Origin: Archivesica marissinica
Taxonomy: Eukaryota > Mollusca > Bivalvia > Venerida > Vesicomyidae
Reading direction: 5' to 3'
Length of the DNA stretch: 64,000 nt
NCBI GenBank assembly: GCA_014843695.1
Contig: CM026387.1
Location: forward strand, 63,420,095 to 63,484,094
Part shown: in pieces, positions 1 to 13,262 of the stretch
How positions within the stretch are numbered: the first letter of the stretch is position 1
Layout of the letters: each line of letters begins with the position of its first letter
The notes under the pieces: generated by a model
What the model was told of the DNA's origin: nothing
The model's database searches: none
What the model saw: the letters and a program-made list of their open reading frames with translations, nothing else
Position numbers and translations under genes: made by a program

Positions 1-2088
1 CTACACATGGTGTCTAGGTAAACATGAGTCCTACACACGGTGTCTAGGTAAACACGAGTCCTACACATGGTGTTTAGGTAAACACGAGTCCTACACATGG
101 TGTGTAGGTAAACACGAGTCCTACACATGGTGTGTAGGTAAACACGAGTCCTACACATGGTGTGTAGGTAAACACGAGTCCTACACATGGTGTGTAGGTA
201 AACACAAGTCCTACACATGGTGTGTAGGTAAACACGAGTCCTACACATGGTGTGTAGGTAAACACGAGTCCTACACATGGTGTCTAGGTAAACACGAGTC
301 CTACACATGGTGTGTAGGTAAACACAAGTCCTACACATGGTGTGTAGGTAAACACGAGTCCTACACATGGTGTGTAGGTAAACACGAGTCCTACACATGG
401 TGTGTAGGTAAACACAAGTCCTACACATGGTGTGTAGGTAAACACGAGTCCTACACATGGTGTGTAGGTAAACACGAGTCCTACACATGGTGTGTAGGTA
501 AACACGAGTCCTACACATGGTGTGTAGGTAAACACAAGTCCTACACATGGTGTGTAGGTAAACACAAGTCCTACACATGGTGTGTAGGCAAACACGAGTT
601 CTACACATGGTGTGTAGGTAAACACAAGTCCTACACATGGTGTGTAGGTAAACACGAGTCCTACACATGGTGTCTAGGTAAACATGAATCCTACACATGG
701 TGTCTAGATAAACATGAGTCCTACACATGGTGTCTATGTAAACATGAGTCCTACACATGGTTTCTAGGTAAACATGAGTCCTACACATGGTGTGTAGGTA
801 AACATGAGTCCTACATGTGGTGTCTAGGTAAACACGAGTCCTACACATGGTTTTTAGGTAAACACAAGTCCTACATATTGTTTGTATGTAAACACAAGTA
901 CTACACATGGTGTGTAGGTAAACACGAGTCCTACACATGGTGTCTAGGTAAACACAAGTCCTACACATGGTGTGTAGGTAAACACGAGACCTACACATGG
1001 TGTGTAGGTAAACACGAGTCCTACACATGATGTGTAGGTAAACACGAGACCTACACATGGTGTGTAGGTAAACACGAGTCCTACACATGATGTGTAGGTA
1101 AACACGAGACCTACACATGGTGTGTAGGTAAACACAAGTCCTACACATAGTGTGTAGGTAAACACGAGTCCTACACATGGTGTGTAGGTAAACATGAGTC
1201 CTACACATGGTGTCTAGGTAAACACAAGTCCTACACATGGTGTTTAGGTAAACATGAATCCTACACATGGTGTGTAGGTAAACACTAGTCCTACACATGG
1301 TGTGTAGGTAAACATGAGTCCTACACATGGTGTCTAGGTAAACATGAGTCCTACACATGGTGTCTAGTTAAACACGAGTCCTACACATGGTGTTTAGGTA
1401 AACATGAGTCCTACATGTGGTGCCTAGGTAAACACGAGTCCTACACATGGTGTTTAGGTAAACACAAGTCCTACATATTGTTTGTAGGTAAACTCAAGTA
1501 CTACACATGGTTTGTAGGTAAACACGAGTCCTACACATGGTGTCTAGGTAAACACAAGTCCTACACATGGTGTGTAGGTAAACACGAGACCTACACATGG
1601 TGTGTAGGTAAACACGAGACCTACACATGATGTGTAGGTAAACACGAGACCTACACATTATGTGTAGGTAAACACGAGACCTACACATGGTGTGTAGGTA
1701 AACACAAGTCCTACACATGGTGTGTAGGTAAACACGAGTCCTACACATTGTATGTAGGTAAACATGAGTCCTACACATTGTGTCTAGGTAAGCATGAGTC
1801 CTACACATGGTGTCTAGGTAAACACGAGTCCTACACATGGTGTTTAGGTAAACATGAGTCCTACATGTGGTGTCTAGGTAAACACGAGTCGTACACATGG
1901 TGTGTAGGTAAACATGAGTCCTACACATGGTGTGTAGGTAAACACGAGTCCTACACATGGTGTGTAGGTAAACACGAGTCCTACACATGGTGTCTAGGTA
2001 AACATGAGTCATATATGTGGTGTCCAGGTAAACACAAGTCCTACACATGGTGTGTAGGTAAACACAAGTCCTACACATGGTGTGTAGT
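1..2088. repeat. Minisatellite, 30-bp unit, about 69 copies
   Basis: The unit begins ctacacatggtgtgtaggta and continues aaacacgagtc-like to 30 bp, with no length change over the whole stretch, so the array is perfectly in register with blocks of 60. It enters from outside the left edge. Variation is mainly at a few positions (tgtg/tgtc, cacgag/cacaag/catgag). Because 30 is a multiple of 3, several frames on both strands stay open for tens of codons and read as ten-residue repeats; I do not regard these as genes. It ends where tgtgtag meets unique sequence at about 2088. Confidence 0.97.
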
Positions 2089-2109
2089 ATATAATCACTT
2101 GAATCTAAA

Positions 2110-2410
2110 ACCATGTTCATGGGAAATCATGACACATTCTGACGTTACATGTGTCCGTCCGTCAGAATTACTGAACGAGTTTCGTTCGTACACACAATCC
2201 ATCCGTACACACAATCCATCCGTACACATAAAGTTATTATCTATATCACAGGCTTTATTGAAAAGCGTGTCTCTTATAGCATTATAGGCATTACATTGTA
2301 GTAAAACATGCATCTCGTCCTCTACTGCAACCTGACATATTAGTCCAGATGCCAAAGTGGTTAACCTAACTTTGGAGTACACACAAAATGTTTTGGTATC
2401 AAATTGTTCA
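2110..2410 (-). pseudogene. LINE ORF2 C-terminal relic
   Basis: Minus-strand translation contains VEDEMHVLLQCNAYNAIRD, the EDE-x-H-x(3)-C spacing typical of the cysteine/histidine cluster near the C-terminus of metazoan non-LTR retrotransposon polyproteins. Nothing upstream (reverse transcriptase, endonuclease) is present, so this is a 5'-truncated remnant. A short tandem duplication (acacaatccatccgt twice, near 2195-2225) lies within it. It sits between the 30-bp array and the next LINE. Classification to clade is not possible from this piece, and the frame could be partly fortuitous beyond the motif. Confidence 0.5.
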
Positions 2411-2519
2411 GGAAGATGTCCTTTCTTAGAATCTGTTGTATAACACTTTGTCACCCTTGAGCATTTTGAAATAATCCAAGATGGCCGCAACTCTTCTCCT
2501 CCAATGGATCAAATTAATC

Positions 2520-5500
2520 GGCATCTAAAATAGCTTCTGTAATGTTAAAACACACCAGTTCTATAGAAACATTATACCGTATAAATCATTTTTGATCGCC
2601 ATGTAGGTTTATTTTTGTTGTTATATGTACGGACAGTCTCAACCGTTCTTTATTTGTTCATAAATTTCTCTCTTTTAGTATGACACTATACCTTCTACTA
2701 TATTTTTGTGACATCTCTCGTCAGTGTGCATGGTTGACTATATTCAACAACCCAAGTGTGTGTAATACTATGTATTCGGTAATATTATGGAGACTGTGCT
2801 CGGATTTACTAGCTTTTAGCGTACTATTCATATCGCAATGTCTGTAAGCATATGTAGTTTTAATGCCAAGGGTCTGGCCTCAAAATCTAAGCGAGATCAA
2901 GTGTTTCAGTGGCTAAAAAACAACAGATTCAGTATATGTCTATTGCAGGAAACACATTGTATACAGATGTTGGACAAAGATAGTTGGAACAAGCAATGGA
3001 ATGGCGATATATTTTTAAGTGGCGATAGCTCTAATAGTCTCGGCGTGGGAATTCTCATAGATAGTAATGTAAAGTATATCCTTTTAGATTATAAAGAAGT
3101 AGTAACAGGGCGACTACAAATGCTAAAAATTGAAGTTGAAAGAAAAATGATCGTTCTAATGAATATTTATGCACCAAATAATGACGACACAAACTTTTTT
3201 AATATAATTGAAAAAGAGATTAGCTATAATAATGAGCATACTCTTATAATAGGTGGTGACTTTAATACAATTATTGATCATAAACATGACAAACTAAACG
3301 GCAGAACAGATACAGGTAAAAAAACTTCTCAATTTCTTAAGAACTTGATAGAGTCAGAAGAAATTACTGATGTATGGCGCTTAAAACATCCAGGTAAGAA
3401 AATGTACACCTGGCACTCCAATACAAAACCACCAATATTTTGTAGTTTGGATTACTTATTTATATCTCCCAACCTCTTAAGCTTTGCAACAGAATATATT
3501 ATCAGACCAGGCTTTAAATCTGATCACTCGATTGTTGTGTTAAAACTAGTTTTAACGAAAACTGATAGAGGCCCTGGATTTTTTAAACTTAATAACTCTT
3601 ACCTTCTGAATGTGGACTATCAAGTTATAATCAAACGCAGAATAACCGAACTAGCAACATTAAATCAGGAAGCCAATCTTAAAACATTGTGGGAAGTAAT
3701 AAAAGGTGGTATAAGACACGAAACTATTACATATTCAACTCGCAAAAAGAGAGAAAACCAAATATATGAATTAAAATTACATAACAATATTACAAATATA
3801 GAAAATGAAATAATCGCAAAGCCAAACGAGGAACATTTAATTGAAAGACTAAAACACGAACAAGATAAGCTAGAAAAATACACAGAAGATAAAATTAAAG
3901 GTATATTACTGAGATCAAAAGCCGAATGGGTAGAAGGAGCGGGAAAAAATAATTCCAAACTGTTTGCTAATCTAGAAATTAAACGAGCAGAACAAAAAAC
4001 AATACAACAACTTAATACACATCAGAATAACATCGAACAAAACCCTAAGAAAATTCTCGAATATACAAAAACCTTCTTTGAAGATGTGTACAAACAAGAC
4101 ACTTTGATTGATAAGTGTAACAACAACAAATTCTTTAGCAATCCACATACAACATTGACAGATGAACAACAACAACAACAACGAGAACAAAGATTCTTAG
4201 CTGAATATGAATGCGCCATTGCACTTACAGAGATGAAAAACAACAAAAGCCCAGGCTCAGACGGCTTATCCACCGACTTTTATAAAATATTCTGACCAGA
4301 AATAAAAACGTTCCTAATTAATTCTTTAAATTATTCTTTAGAAAATAACGACTTGTCAGAACTCAAAAACAGGGTATTATTACACTACTACCAAACAAGG
4401 ATAAGGACGTTTTATCAATTAACAACTGGCGACCTATTTCACTTTTAAACGTAGATTAAAATAGCAACTAAGACCATTGCGAACAGAATTAAATCAGTTT
4501 TAGATACAATTATAAGTACTGACCAAACCGGATTCATAAAAGGGTGATATATTGGTGAAAATGTCAGAATAATTCAAGAGGTAATTAATTATGTTAATGA
4601 AAACAATGAACCAGGCTTAATATTCTTTTCGGACTTTAATAAAGCTTTCGACAGCATAGATCATAGTTTTATGTACAAATGTCTCGAACATTTCGGTTTT
4701 ATTAATAACACAATTGACTGGGTTAAATTATTGTACAGAGACTCTAAATCCTGCATAAGCAATAATGGACATATGTCTGAATATTTCAATATTAAAAGAG
4801 GAGTACGTCAAGGATGCCCACTTTCGCCCTACCTATTCATTATTTGTATTGAATTGCTATCCATAGAAGTCAACACTAATGACGATATATCTGGAATTAA
4901 AGCACATGGCATAGACACAAAACAAACACTGTTTGCAGACGATGCTAGTTTCCTGTTATATGGCACAGAGAAATCTTTTAAAACACTAATTAATACACTT
5001 GATGACTTTGGTAATGTATCAGGTCTAACGTTAAGTAAATCCAAATGCACCGTTCTCCGAATAGGATCATTAACTAATACCGAAACTATATTTTGTAAAA
5101 AAAAGACATTTATTTGGACATCAAATTGTGCAACTACTTTAGGAATAACATTCAGTAATAACGTAAACGATATGCAACATCTGAATATCACAAATACAAT
5201 TTTATCGTTCGAAAACTGCTTGAATAAATGGAAACGGTGGAATTTGTCTCTAATTGGGAAAATAACTATTTTAAAAACTTTCGCATTCCCAAAACTCATA
5301 TATCCCCTAACAGTTTTGAATAACCCTAATTCCCAAACAATGAACGACATTAAACACATGATGTATACATTCCTATGGAATGATAAACCAGATAAGATAT
5401 CTAGAAAGCAAATTATTCAGGATTATAGTAATGGTGGTTTAAAAATGCTGGATATAGAGAACTTTAGTGCAGCACTTAAAGCAAGTTGGATAAAACGATT

Positions 5501-6995
5501 AATATTCCAAAAAGAATCAAAGTTGGTACAAATTTATGATCATATGCTGGATAAACATGGAGGCGATTTTATGTTTAAATGTAATATCAACTGCAACGAC
5601 ATTAAAAATCTCGAAATAAAATCTAAGTTTTCAAAAGAAATACTAACAGGATGGTCCAGAGTAAATTATAAAGAATATGTCGATTCTATATCCAAACAAA
5701 TCTTGTGGAATAATTCAAACATAAAGAAACACGACAATACTACATTATTTTACAGACACTGGTTTAATAAAGGAATTCAATACATTGAACATATATACGA
5801 ATTTAGACACAAACAGTTCTTTTCTTTTATGCAAATAAGACAACTTTACAATATTAATCCCGGGGAGTTTTTGAAATACTACACTCTTTTGAACAGTATA
5901 CCACATAAATGGAAAACAAAGTTACAGTTAGAACTAATAACATATAAAATCCCTGAATATTTAATCGCAAACATCAATGCAAACACAAAAGTATGCACAC
6001 TTATATATTCGATATTAACGAAGAACTCTAAACCGGATGTTATTAGGCAAACTGTAAAATGGGAAACTATGTTATCAATAGTCGATATTAACTGGAAAAA
6101 TATATTCACACAACCGATTAGAATAACTATAGAAACGAAATTAAGATCATTTCAATATAAATACTTAATGCACATAATTCCAAATAACGTTTTCCTATTT
6201 AAATGTAATATAGTTGCATCGCAACTTTGTGACTTTTGCATAATGCATAATGATTCTAACGTTCATATGTTTTGAGAATGCCACTATATACAGGATTTCT
6301 GGATTAAGATAACACATTTCTTAAGAACAATGTTGCAAACAGATAATTTGCCTCAATTTAATTATGAACATATTTCGTTATGTAATTTCAAACACAATAG
6401 CAAGGTGTATGAAATGAACATAAACTATATTATACTACTGGCTAAATATTTCATCCTTAGATGCAAATGTGAGAAGATTAAACCAAATGTAGTCCATTTT
6501 ATAGCATATTTTAAAAGGAAAATAAAACTAGAAGAAACAATCTCAATTCTCAAAGATACACAAAATACGTTCAATGAGAAATGGAGACAGTTCTTGGATC
6601 TTATCGACTAACTTGTCAATAAATGCATGCTATATATAGACAATCATCCACACTTATCTCCACTGAAACTTCTTACTTTCTTTTGCTAATCCCATCTCTT
6701 CTACTTAAAAAATTACTCCTCCTTCCCAATATACATCGGGTTATTATTTCATCGCTTTACGTAACTTCACATGATTACGTATAACTTAATATAAATATCA
6801 TTCATGAAGTATACGCATAGATAATACTGCAGGCTGTTAGCACTTGTCAACTACTTTTTGACACGATCTTTGTTTTCAATACATGTACATGCCTGGAAAG
6901 TCTACAGTGTGTGTAATTATTATGTATATGTGTAAATATTATGTATATGTGTAATTATGATGTATATTGATCAGAAAATAAAAATCGAAAAAAAA
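2520..6995 (+). mobile_element. L1/Tx1-like LINE, 5'-truncated copy
   Basis: This non-LTR retrotransposon copy holds ORF2 (2838-6611) and a 3' UTR ending near 6995 at gtatattgatcagaaaa followed by an A-rich tail. The 5' UTR/inter-ORF segment before 2838 and the 3' UTR both align by eye with the second copy at 44.6-47.55 kb: the ggttgacta block before ORF2, and tatatatagacaa then ccatccacacttatct after it. No ORF1 is seen upstream, so the copy is truncated at about 2520 within the inter-ORF region. The 5' boundary is approximate, and I could not define a target site duplication. Confidence 0.8.
2838..6611 (+). pseudogene. LINE ORF2: APE endonuclease-reverse transcriptase, decayed
   Basis: This is the target-primed retrotransposition enzyme of an L1/Tx1-type element. 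The N-terminal apurinic-like endonuclease keeps its hallmark residues: N9 in SFNAKGL, E38 in LLQETH, GGDFN with D141 and N143, and S228-D229-H230. The reverse transcriptase follows, with motif A in FSDFNKAFDSI, motif B RGVRQGCPLSPYLF and motif C LFADDASF (FADD). A C-terminal CDFC-x(6)-H cluster is near 6230, and a tail shared with the 46.8-kb copy is at 6330-6611. The frame is broken: TGA at 4293 (expected Trp), a frameshift near 4375, stops near 4457, TGA at 4546 (expected Arg) and TGA at 6273 (expected Trp). It is therefore inactive. The start at 2838 is the ATG whose product begins MSVSICSFN, and the 46.8-kb copy starts in the same way. Confidence 0.88.
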
Positions 6996-7150
6996 ACAAT
7001 GGCCGCCAAGATGGCCGCCAAAAATTATAAAGCGGTCTATACCTTTGTATTTCGTCTTAATAGTTATTTCACATACCCTAAATCATATATCATGGTATGA
7101 CTTGTGTTATTATTGTATTTGTAGACTCAAAAGTATTTATAGACAGGTTC
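6996..7150. other. Spacer with doubled ATGGCCGCC motif
   Basis: This lies between the LINE tail and the putative transposon end. It contains aatggccgccaagatggcc, two tandem copies of the ATGGCCGCC/AAGATGG motif that also marks both transposon ends here. No gene is seen. Confidence 0.5.
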
Positions 7151-7151
7151 T

Positions 7152-10100
7152 AAATCCCAAAATGGCCGACAAAATGGCTGCTAAAGTATGAAACTGTATT
7201 TTTATCACTGTTTCAACAATGGTAAATTGGACAATTGTATATTCAAATTTAGCTAATAGTAGTGACTTAGGATATAAACTAATAGTTCAACTTAACTTTT
7301 CAATACATGCTGTAGTATTCAAAACAAATATATACATGTACCCGTAGCCTTGAAAATGATATAATTTGAATATAGTACAAGGTATTGAAGTCATTTATTT
7401 TTTTAAACAATGCACATAATTATTGACTAGATTCACATATATTGTCAAATCATATCTTTGTATTTATTATACTGTTTATGTTTTGAATACGTACACAATA
7501 TTTATTATACATTTTCTATTTATACACACGTGATATACACTGTGTAGTGAAACGAATATGTTCAACTTTCTGTGTCACTTTCAGAATCGCAATTATCACT
7601 GTCATCGTCCAATAATGCTTCTTTGGTACACATGTTTTCACAATTACTAGTTTCATTACATTTGCAAAATAGTGTACATGCTAGATTTGCATTGTTGCAA
7701 CCACATCTATTTGTAATACAAGGAGTTTCAGAACTACAGCTACAGCCGATGAGCTTCATGACGCATGGTGGGGCTGGTGTTTTGTTGTCTAGTACTGTTA
7801 CAGGAACAAGTACGTTTGGTGGTACGTCTTTTCCATCCAAACTGCTCAGCTTCAAGGTCTGGTGGAATGGGATCCAGTGACGACTTCCATACACATGTTT
7901 GAAAATGGGCCCGCTTGACATTTTCTCGAAATGACTCGGACGTTGGTGGGAGTGTCTGAAGTTTTGGCATCTTCTTCATTGCTTTTCTTCCAACCTGTGT
8001 CTTCCAAACTTCATAACGTACATCAGACATGTTATTTCCTGCTTTTCCATAGCATCCAGCGATGAAAGTGGTCACTTCGGTTACTACCTCATCAGTGTTA
8101 CAATCAAATTCACCTACAGTCTGATTTCTGTTCCCTTTTCTAATTGTTTGATAACCTTGAGTTTGCCAATACCGGTCAATCTCGCTACGGTGTCGCATCC
8201 TGTAAGTGCATGGGCAGCTAGTAAACTTGGTATGATCAATTGGTGTTTTGCTGCAGTTGCCCCGATATCGACAATCGTCCGTTCACCACTAGTACCCTCC
8301 ATCAACATCATGGAAGACAATTTAGTCAGGGAATATAAGTGAAGGAGAAGCACGAAGACATCAGTGTCGTCACATATAACTTTAACACATTTGGCCCCTT
8401 GTGTTGCGGCATATACTGCTTGTTGAGTGATGATAACATCTGCTTCCTCATGACTTGTTCTTATATCATAACGGGAAACAGGAACACCCATTTGTATTTC
8501 TAAAGGAACATCAGAAGATCCAGTTATCATCAAACTTTTACTAGATCCAGTATATGTGAGTGCTTTCTGTGTCAGGTCTTCACATATTAGGTTTATCAAC
8601 TGTACCTTATTCTCTGTATTTGTGAATACTGTCGATTGTTTTGGTAATGGAGTGTCGTGTGTCAACTTATATGTTATGGATTGCGGATCCGCTCTTCCTA
8701 TTCTCGTGCAGCTCTTGATACTGTATTGGAAGTATCTATCAAATACCAAGAAGACATTGCTTGTGCGCCAGAGTAGTGATATATAACTCCAGAATCCATT
8801 TAAGTAGTTTTGAATAGTACCAGTCTTTGGCCAGTGAATGCACCACAAAATTGCGCAACCATCAACCACAATTGTATCTGGTTTCTCAGCTGATCTGGTA
8901 GTCTGCGTAATCTGGAGTTTCTTCTTAAGGATAGATTTTGAAGTTGCTATCCTCATGTCGCCATTGTCATCGAACATAGCTGTGGGGACTGGTGCAAGCT
9001 CATGAGCCATTATGTCTTTCAAATCCACTGCTCTTGATGACAGTAGTCAAATAACTCGGCTGTAAATCAATTGTGTGTCATATATAATTGCAGTTTCATC
9101 AATTTTCACATTCTTATTAATCTTCATTGTAACCACTTTATTTGTGATGGTTGCATTAAACCCTTCTGGCCAAGAACATTCAAACATTTCCATTTGTTTA
9201 TTTTCTATTGTCACAGCATTGTCTACATTCACCAGGTTTGAACTGATCTTCCCAGAAACAAGATTTACTACTCCAGGATGTTCGTCGGATTGTATGGGGT
9301 GTATTGACATTTCTAACTTCTTGCGAATCTTAATGCTGTCTTCACTATCAGCTTCTATGCGGGCATTTCCCTCCTCTTTATGTTTAGTGACAGTGGTAGA
9401 CGCATCAGTATCACTCATGCGTTTGATGTCTTGCAAGAGAAGACTGCAGGTATGCATACTTAGGGCCCAACGCTTGACAGATTCGTCTTTCAATGTGATT
9501 CCAATAAGACCACCTGACCCATGTCCATACCTCATAAAGGTTGTTTCAATAAACATGTCCGACCACAGCCCATTCCACAACCCGGTCTGGTGTCTCATGA
9601 CATGTTTACCGGCAAGGAAATTAGCCGGTACGTTTTCGGGGAGTTTTTCCATCGATCGTAGGTAATACAGACCATACCTGGCATAATTGATGTGTCCTGC
9701 TGCACAGAAATATGGCATCATGGCAGTTACTGCAGTCAGGTGGAGGGCCCATTCACCTTCACGTTCTGCTCGGATGGACAACATCATTATCATGACTGGC
9801 TTTATAAGACATTCCAGCCACAACTTGGCTGTCCGACTTTGTGCTGCTTTGTTTTGAAGTCTGTAAAGAAGATCATCGTAGGTATCTGCCTCTTGAATAT
9901 CCTTTCTTAGAACTTCTTCAGCAACCATTCGTAGTACTCGAACATTCTGGGGGAAATTCTTGCCAGACAACATCTTTGGAACCCCTCCAAACGCTGCCTT
10001 TAGAATATCTTCCAGTCCACTGTTGGACATCAAACTACCAACACAACCAACAAAACCCATTAGAGTATGCATGCCACCTAGTCTTGGGTAGAAGTTTGGA

Positions 10101-10622
10101 AACAGCTGCGGATGAACCCATAGTACATTAATCATAACGCGATACAACTGTTGATCGGCGGTGAAGACTGTGAAGGACTGGCCAAAATCATGAGACAACT
10201 GCTGAGCCCGGTACATCGCTGTCATCATGGTATCGGGGTCAGACGGAACCATGTCTATAAGAGGAATGTACATCACTTTTGTCGCAGGTTTCAGTCCTTT
10301 ACCTTGTGACCTAAAGATTGCTGTATTATAACCCACATATTCAGGTGTTTTATTTTCTGATACAATGTCTTTCATGAACTGCATATCTATATTGGTGGCT
10401 TGATTCTTTACCACTACCATTTTGGCCAGTACTTTTAAGGATAATACAGTGGATGTATTATTTCCTAAGTTTTACTCATTTTGATAGATTATGAAATATA
10501 GCATCATAATTCCATTTAGTTCCAGTGATTGCAGTAGGTATTTTGCATAAATAATTCAAAATGAACAATTATTTTTATGTTTTTATTTATCAGCAGCCAT
10601 TTTGGTGGCCATCTTAGATTTT
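7152..10622 (-). mobile_element. Academ-like DNA transposon, copy 1
   Basis: About 3.47 kb bounded by short imperfect inverted repeats. The left end at 7152-7183 reads aaatcccaaaatggccgac then aaaatggctgct; the reverse complement of 10592-10622 reads aaatctaagatggccacc then aaaatggctgct. The interior is one long minus-strand gene for a transposase/nuclease protein. Length and content match the second copy at 41.2-44.55 kb, but the terminal repeats here are short and decayed (about 30 bp recognisable). Assignment to the Academ superfamily (transposase plus XPG-type nuclease, known from invertebrates) comes from remembered family features and is tentative. Confidence 0.6.
7562..10420 (-). pseudogene. 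Transposase with XPG-like nuclease and CXC cluster, frameshifted
   Basis: Read from the minus strand, segment 10420-9047 (457 aa) carries the RNase H-like transposase region: FTADQQLYRV (candidate first acidic residue), PRLGGMHTLMGFVGCVG, then AAGHINYARYGLYYL and WSDMFIETTFMRYGHGSGG (candidate catalytic Glu). Segment 9028-8114 carries an XPG/PIN-like nuclease: VDGCAILWCIHWP, VFLVFDRY, HEEADVIITQQ, CDDTDVFVLLL and HALTGCDTVA. Segments 8198-7740 and 7921-7562 finish the protein with a cysteine-rich CXC-type cluster (GCSCSSETPC, RCGCNN, FCKCN) and an acidic tail. One in-frame TGA lies near 9047, with frameshifts in the overlaps 8114-8198 and 7740-7921. The N-terminal CxxC domain of copy 2 is not seen. 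The family is widespread in invertebrate genomes; the exact superfamily is inferred. Confidence 0.75.
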
Positions 10623-10629
10623 GATTTCA

Positions 10630-11280
10630 TATGAAGAAGAAGAAGAATGCTTTATTAAGACTTAAACTTTACAGTTTCTCGTCTGTAACATTTAAACATA
10701 TTTACAATATATATAGTACAATATTATGATATATGCAATCATGATGAGGATGGACAAATGATGTAATGATTATGGACATACATGGAAAAATAATGACAAT
10801 GTCATGATGGATTTTAGACTATGCAAAACATGATCATGACTGTATTAAGAGTGTAGGGAGTATTCAACTGGTAATTCATATATCCTAAACAAGTGAATTA
10901 CGAAGGGATAAAGCTTCATGAATATATTTACTAAAGTTAACCAGCTCTGGGGACTTGTCACATTGAAATATTTGCAATAATTTGAACATACTTGGTCGAT
11001 TAGAATATAAACGTTTAATATATTTTTTTCTTAATGTACTATACACCTCACATTTAAACATGAAATGAAACTCATCTTCCACGTTGTTTGTATTACACAA
11101 TAAACATAACCTTTCGTTTTGATCAATACGGTTTCTACCATATCTGCCTGTTTCAATCCGTAAGTTGTGTGCTGATAGTCTCAATTTTGTAAATGCAATT
11201 CTTAATGTTCTGCTTAGAATTATATCTAAGTACGATTCGTAACCAAATATGCACGTATTTATAAGATACAAAATACCCTA
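10630..11280 (-). pseudogene. LINE 3' end with ORF2 C-terminus
   Basis: The minus-strand frame 11271-10885 (128 aa) includes LRIETGRYGRNRIDQNERLC, then LLCNTNNVEDEFHFMFKC, the C-terminal CxxC...H...C cluster common in CR1/L2-type LINE proteins. It is followed by about 250 bp of untranslated tail and ends at 10634-10645 in gaagaagaagaa (a CTT-type simple tail on the sense strand). 5'-truncated: no reverse transcriptase is left. It abuts the end of Academ-like copy 1, so one element probably inserted at the edge of the other. Clade not determined. Confidence 0.65.
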
Positions 11281-11559
11281 GTAACACAAAACACATTACT
11301 TTTTTTTATTTAACTCAACGCAAAAGAAAGTGTGCATATAGGTTTTTCTTAATATTCGTTATATCCATAATAGAAATTGTATGATGTTTGGTACCACTGT
11401 TTAGCTTATTCAATTGCCTACAAACCCAAATAATATTTTTTATGTGTTTAGGGTCAAAATGAAAAATACACAAACTGTGATATTGGTGTTAATGTGAGTA
11501 TAATCACGTTTTGCAGCTCTCCTATTGGTTTTGTTGCGATTATTTAATTAATACCGGGT

Positions 11560-12505
11560 ATGGCCGCCAGTTTGTCTGTAACCTGTCCAATACGGCGTCT
11601 CATGGAATTGACGTAACGTTGTACGACGTGTGCCGGTATGTTGTTCCATTCCATCTGCAGAGCATTCTGTAGGTCCTGCAAATTATTGACATGTCTTGAC
11701 CTAACTCTACGACCAAGAACATCCCAGATATGTTCGATTGGGTTGAGGTCAGGAGAAACGGCAAGGCGCTAACGCCATTTGCATTTAGGTATTGCTGCGT
11801 TAGCTGTGCCGTGTGCGGATGTGCATTGTCGTGCATCAATGTGACGGGTGCATGCTGATGGAACAGCTACTGGTCTTAACACCTGCATTAAGATTGCCAT
11901 TAACAATAACCAGATCAGTTTTCCTGTTTCCCATGATCCCGCCCCAAACCATAACACTGCCACCGCCAAACCTGTTTCTCTCTACAACACAGGCGTTAGC
12001 AAATCGCCCCCTCTCCTCCTAAATATCCCCACCCTCCCATCATGATGACTCGGGTTAAACCTAGATTCATCGGAGAAGACAATTCTATCCCACTAACGTC
12101 TTTGTCAGCGGAGATGAAGCCGTGCCCAATTCAAACGAGCAACGCGATGACGTCGTTCGAGTACATTACCAACGTAAGCCCGTCTAGGTCTGATAGGCCG
12201 AACACAAAGACGCAGACGCCTCAGAACTGTGTCCCTGCTAATACCGTAATGCCTCGCTGTAGCGCTAGCACTTTGGAAACGACGCCTGGTGTGCGGCAGT
12301 TCAAAATGACGGTCTAATATGACGTCAGTTACACGAGGCCTGTCGGTTCGAGGACCTTCGGCAACTGTTCCTGTTTGCTGGAACCTGGCAAGAAGTTCAG
12401 TTACTGTGTTTCTGTGACAATTAAATGCCCGTGAAACAGTATCGATGGAGTCACCTCTGCTAAGCATCATCAAAGCTTCAATACAGTGACGCTGAGAGAG
12501 TCTGG
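11560..12505 (-). pseudogene. Tc1/mariner-type transposase, broken
   Basis: On the minus strand the N-terminal part (12473-12105) shows paired helix-turn-helix DNA-binding features: GDSIDTVSRAFNCHRNTVTE, then a second domain with HYGISRDTVLRRLR. The first catalytic Asp is visible at about 12075-12085 as IVFSDESRFNPS, followed by GGGSVMVWGGIMG near 11945-11970. The second Asp is in MHDNAHPHTAQLTQQYLN (11839-11780). The region of the third acidic residue (SPDLNPIEH-like) is near 11730-11760 in a different frame. Frameshifts separate the blocks, so the enzyme is dead. I did not find convincing terminal inverted repeats. Confidence 0.85.
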
Positions 12506-13140
12506 GTATGGCGAGTTTTGAAAATATTCAAATTGCTGTGTGTTTTTCTTACTCCTAGATGTTGTAAGAAAGTAATGTGAGATTATTTGACCGATTTCAC
12601 ATTTGTCCAGACATTGCACGAGCAAATCGTGCAAAACGCTTGTATAGGGACGTTACGTAACAATACTGACACAATACTGACAGATATAGCTATTGTTCAA
12701 CAAAGTGACAGGCCTGCTTCACGTGCTACACACAGGGATTAGGCACGTTTGGGGGTACTAGTATATATATCTAAGTACAGGGATTCTACTCTGTGGGATG
12801 TCAGATTTCGCATCGATCAGTAAAATGGCCCTATCTGAAACAATTTTGAACAAATCTGTCCAAATATAACGCCTACCCCGAGTCTTTATATTGTTCTTCA
12901 AATAAAACACAACTTTAAGCTGCATGCATGTATACTTTGCAAACAATTGCCACAGACATTGGTCATAGCAGGTCATATTTCCATACTAGGACACGGGTTC
13001 TGTCAGCAACAACAAAAAAATCTTCGACGGGAGAGTTTTAACAGTGAATAACATTATCAATAAAATATGTTTCCACTAACGTGTAGGTTTATTCGGCAAA
13101 AATGTACGTCAAAAAGAGATTTCGTAGCATTTTCAATTTG
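12506..13140. other. No gene seen
   Basis: AT-rich unique sequence between the Tc1 relic and a short inverted-repeat element. A minus-strand frame of about 70 codons near 12758-12976 has no recognisable motif and I do not support it as a gene. Confidence 0.5.
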
Positions 13141-13149
13141 TTTTGAACA

Positions 13150-13262
13150 TTTCTAAAGCGGCGCAATTCGAGCGTTCTGATTGGATTATTAGAATGTAAC
13201 AAGATGGGTTTTTTTATATGAAGAATCCAATCAGACCGCGAGTTGAAACGCTCGTTTCAACG
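13150..13262. mobile_element. Small inverted-repeat element (MITE-like)
   Basis: gcgttctgattggatt (13171 on) is matched in inverted orientation by gaatccaatcagaccgc near 13225, with similarity extending outwards (ttcgagcg against cgctcgtttcaa). It is about 100 bp in total and directly precedes an 18-mer minisatellite. No clear target duplication. Confidence 0.45.

Noticed and set aside
1..2088. Regular 30-bp repeats as a CRISPR array
   Set aside because: No spacers: units are directly contiguous and all alike; the context is eukaryotic.
9075..10131. Plus-strand frames opposite the Academ-like gene
   Set aside because: Shadows of the minus-strand coding region.
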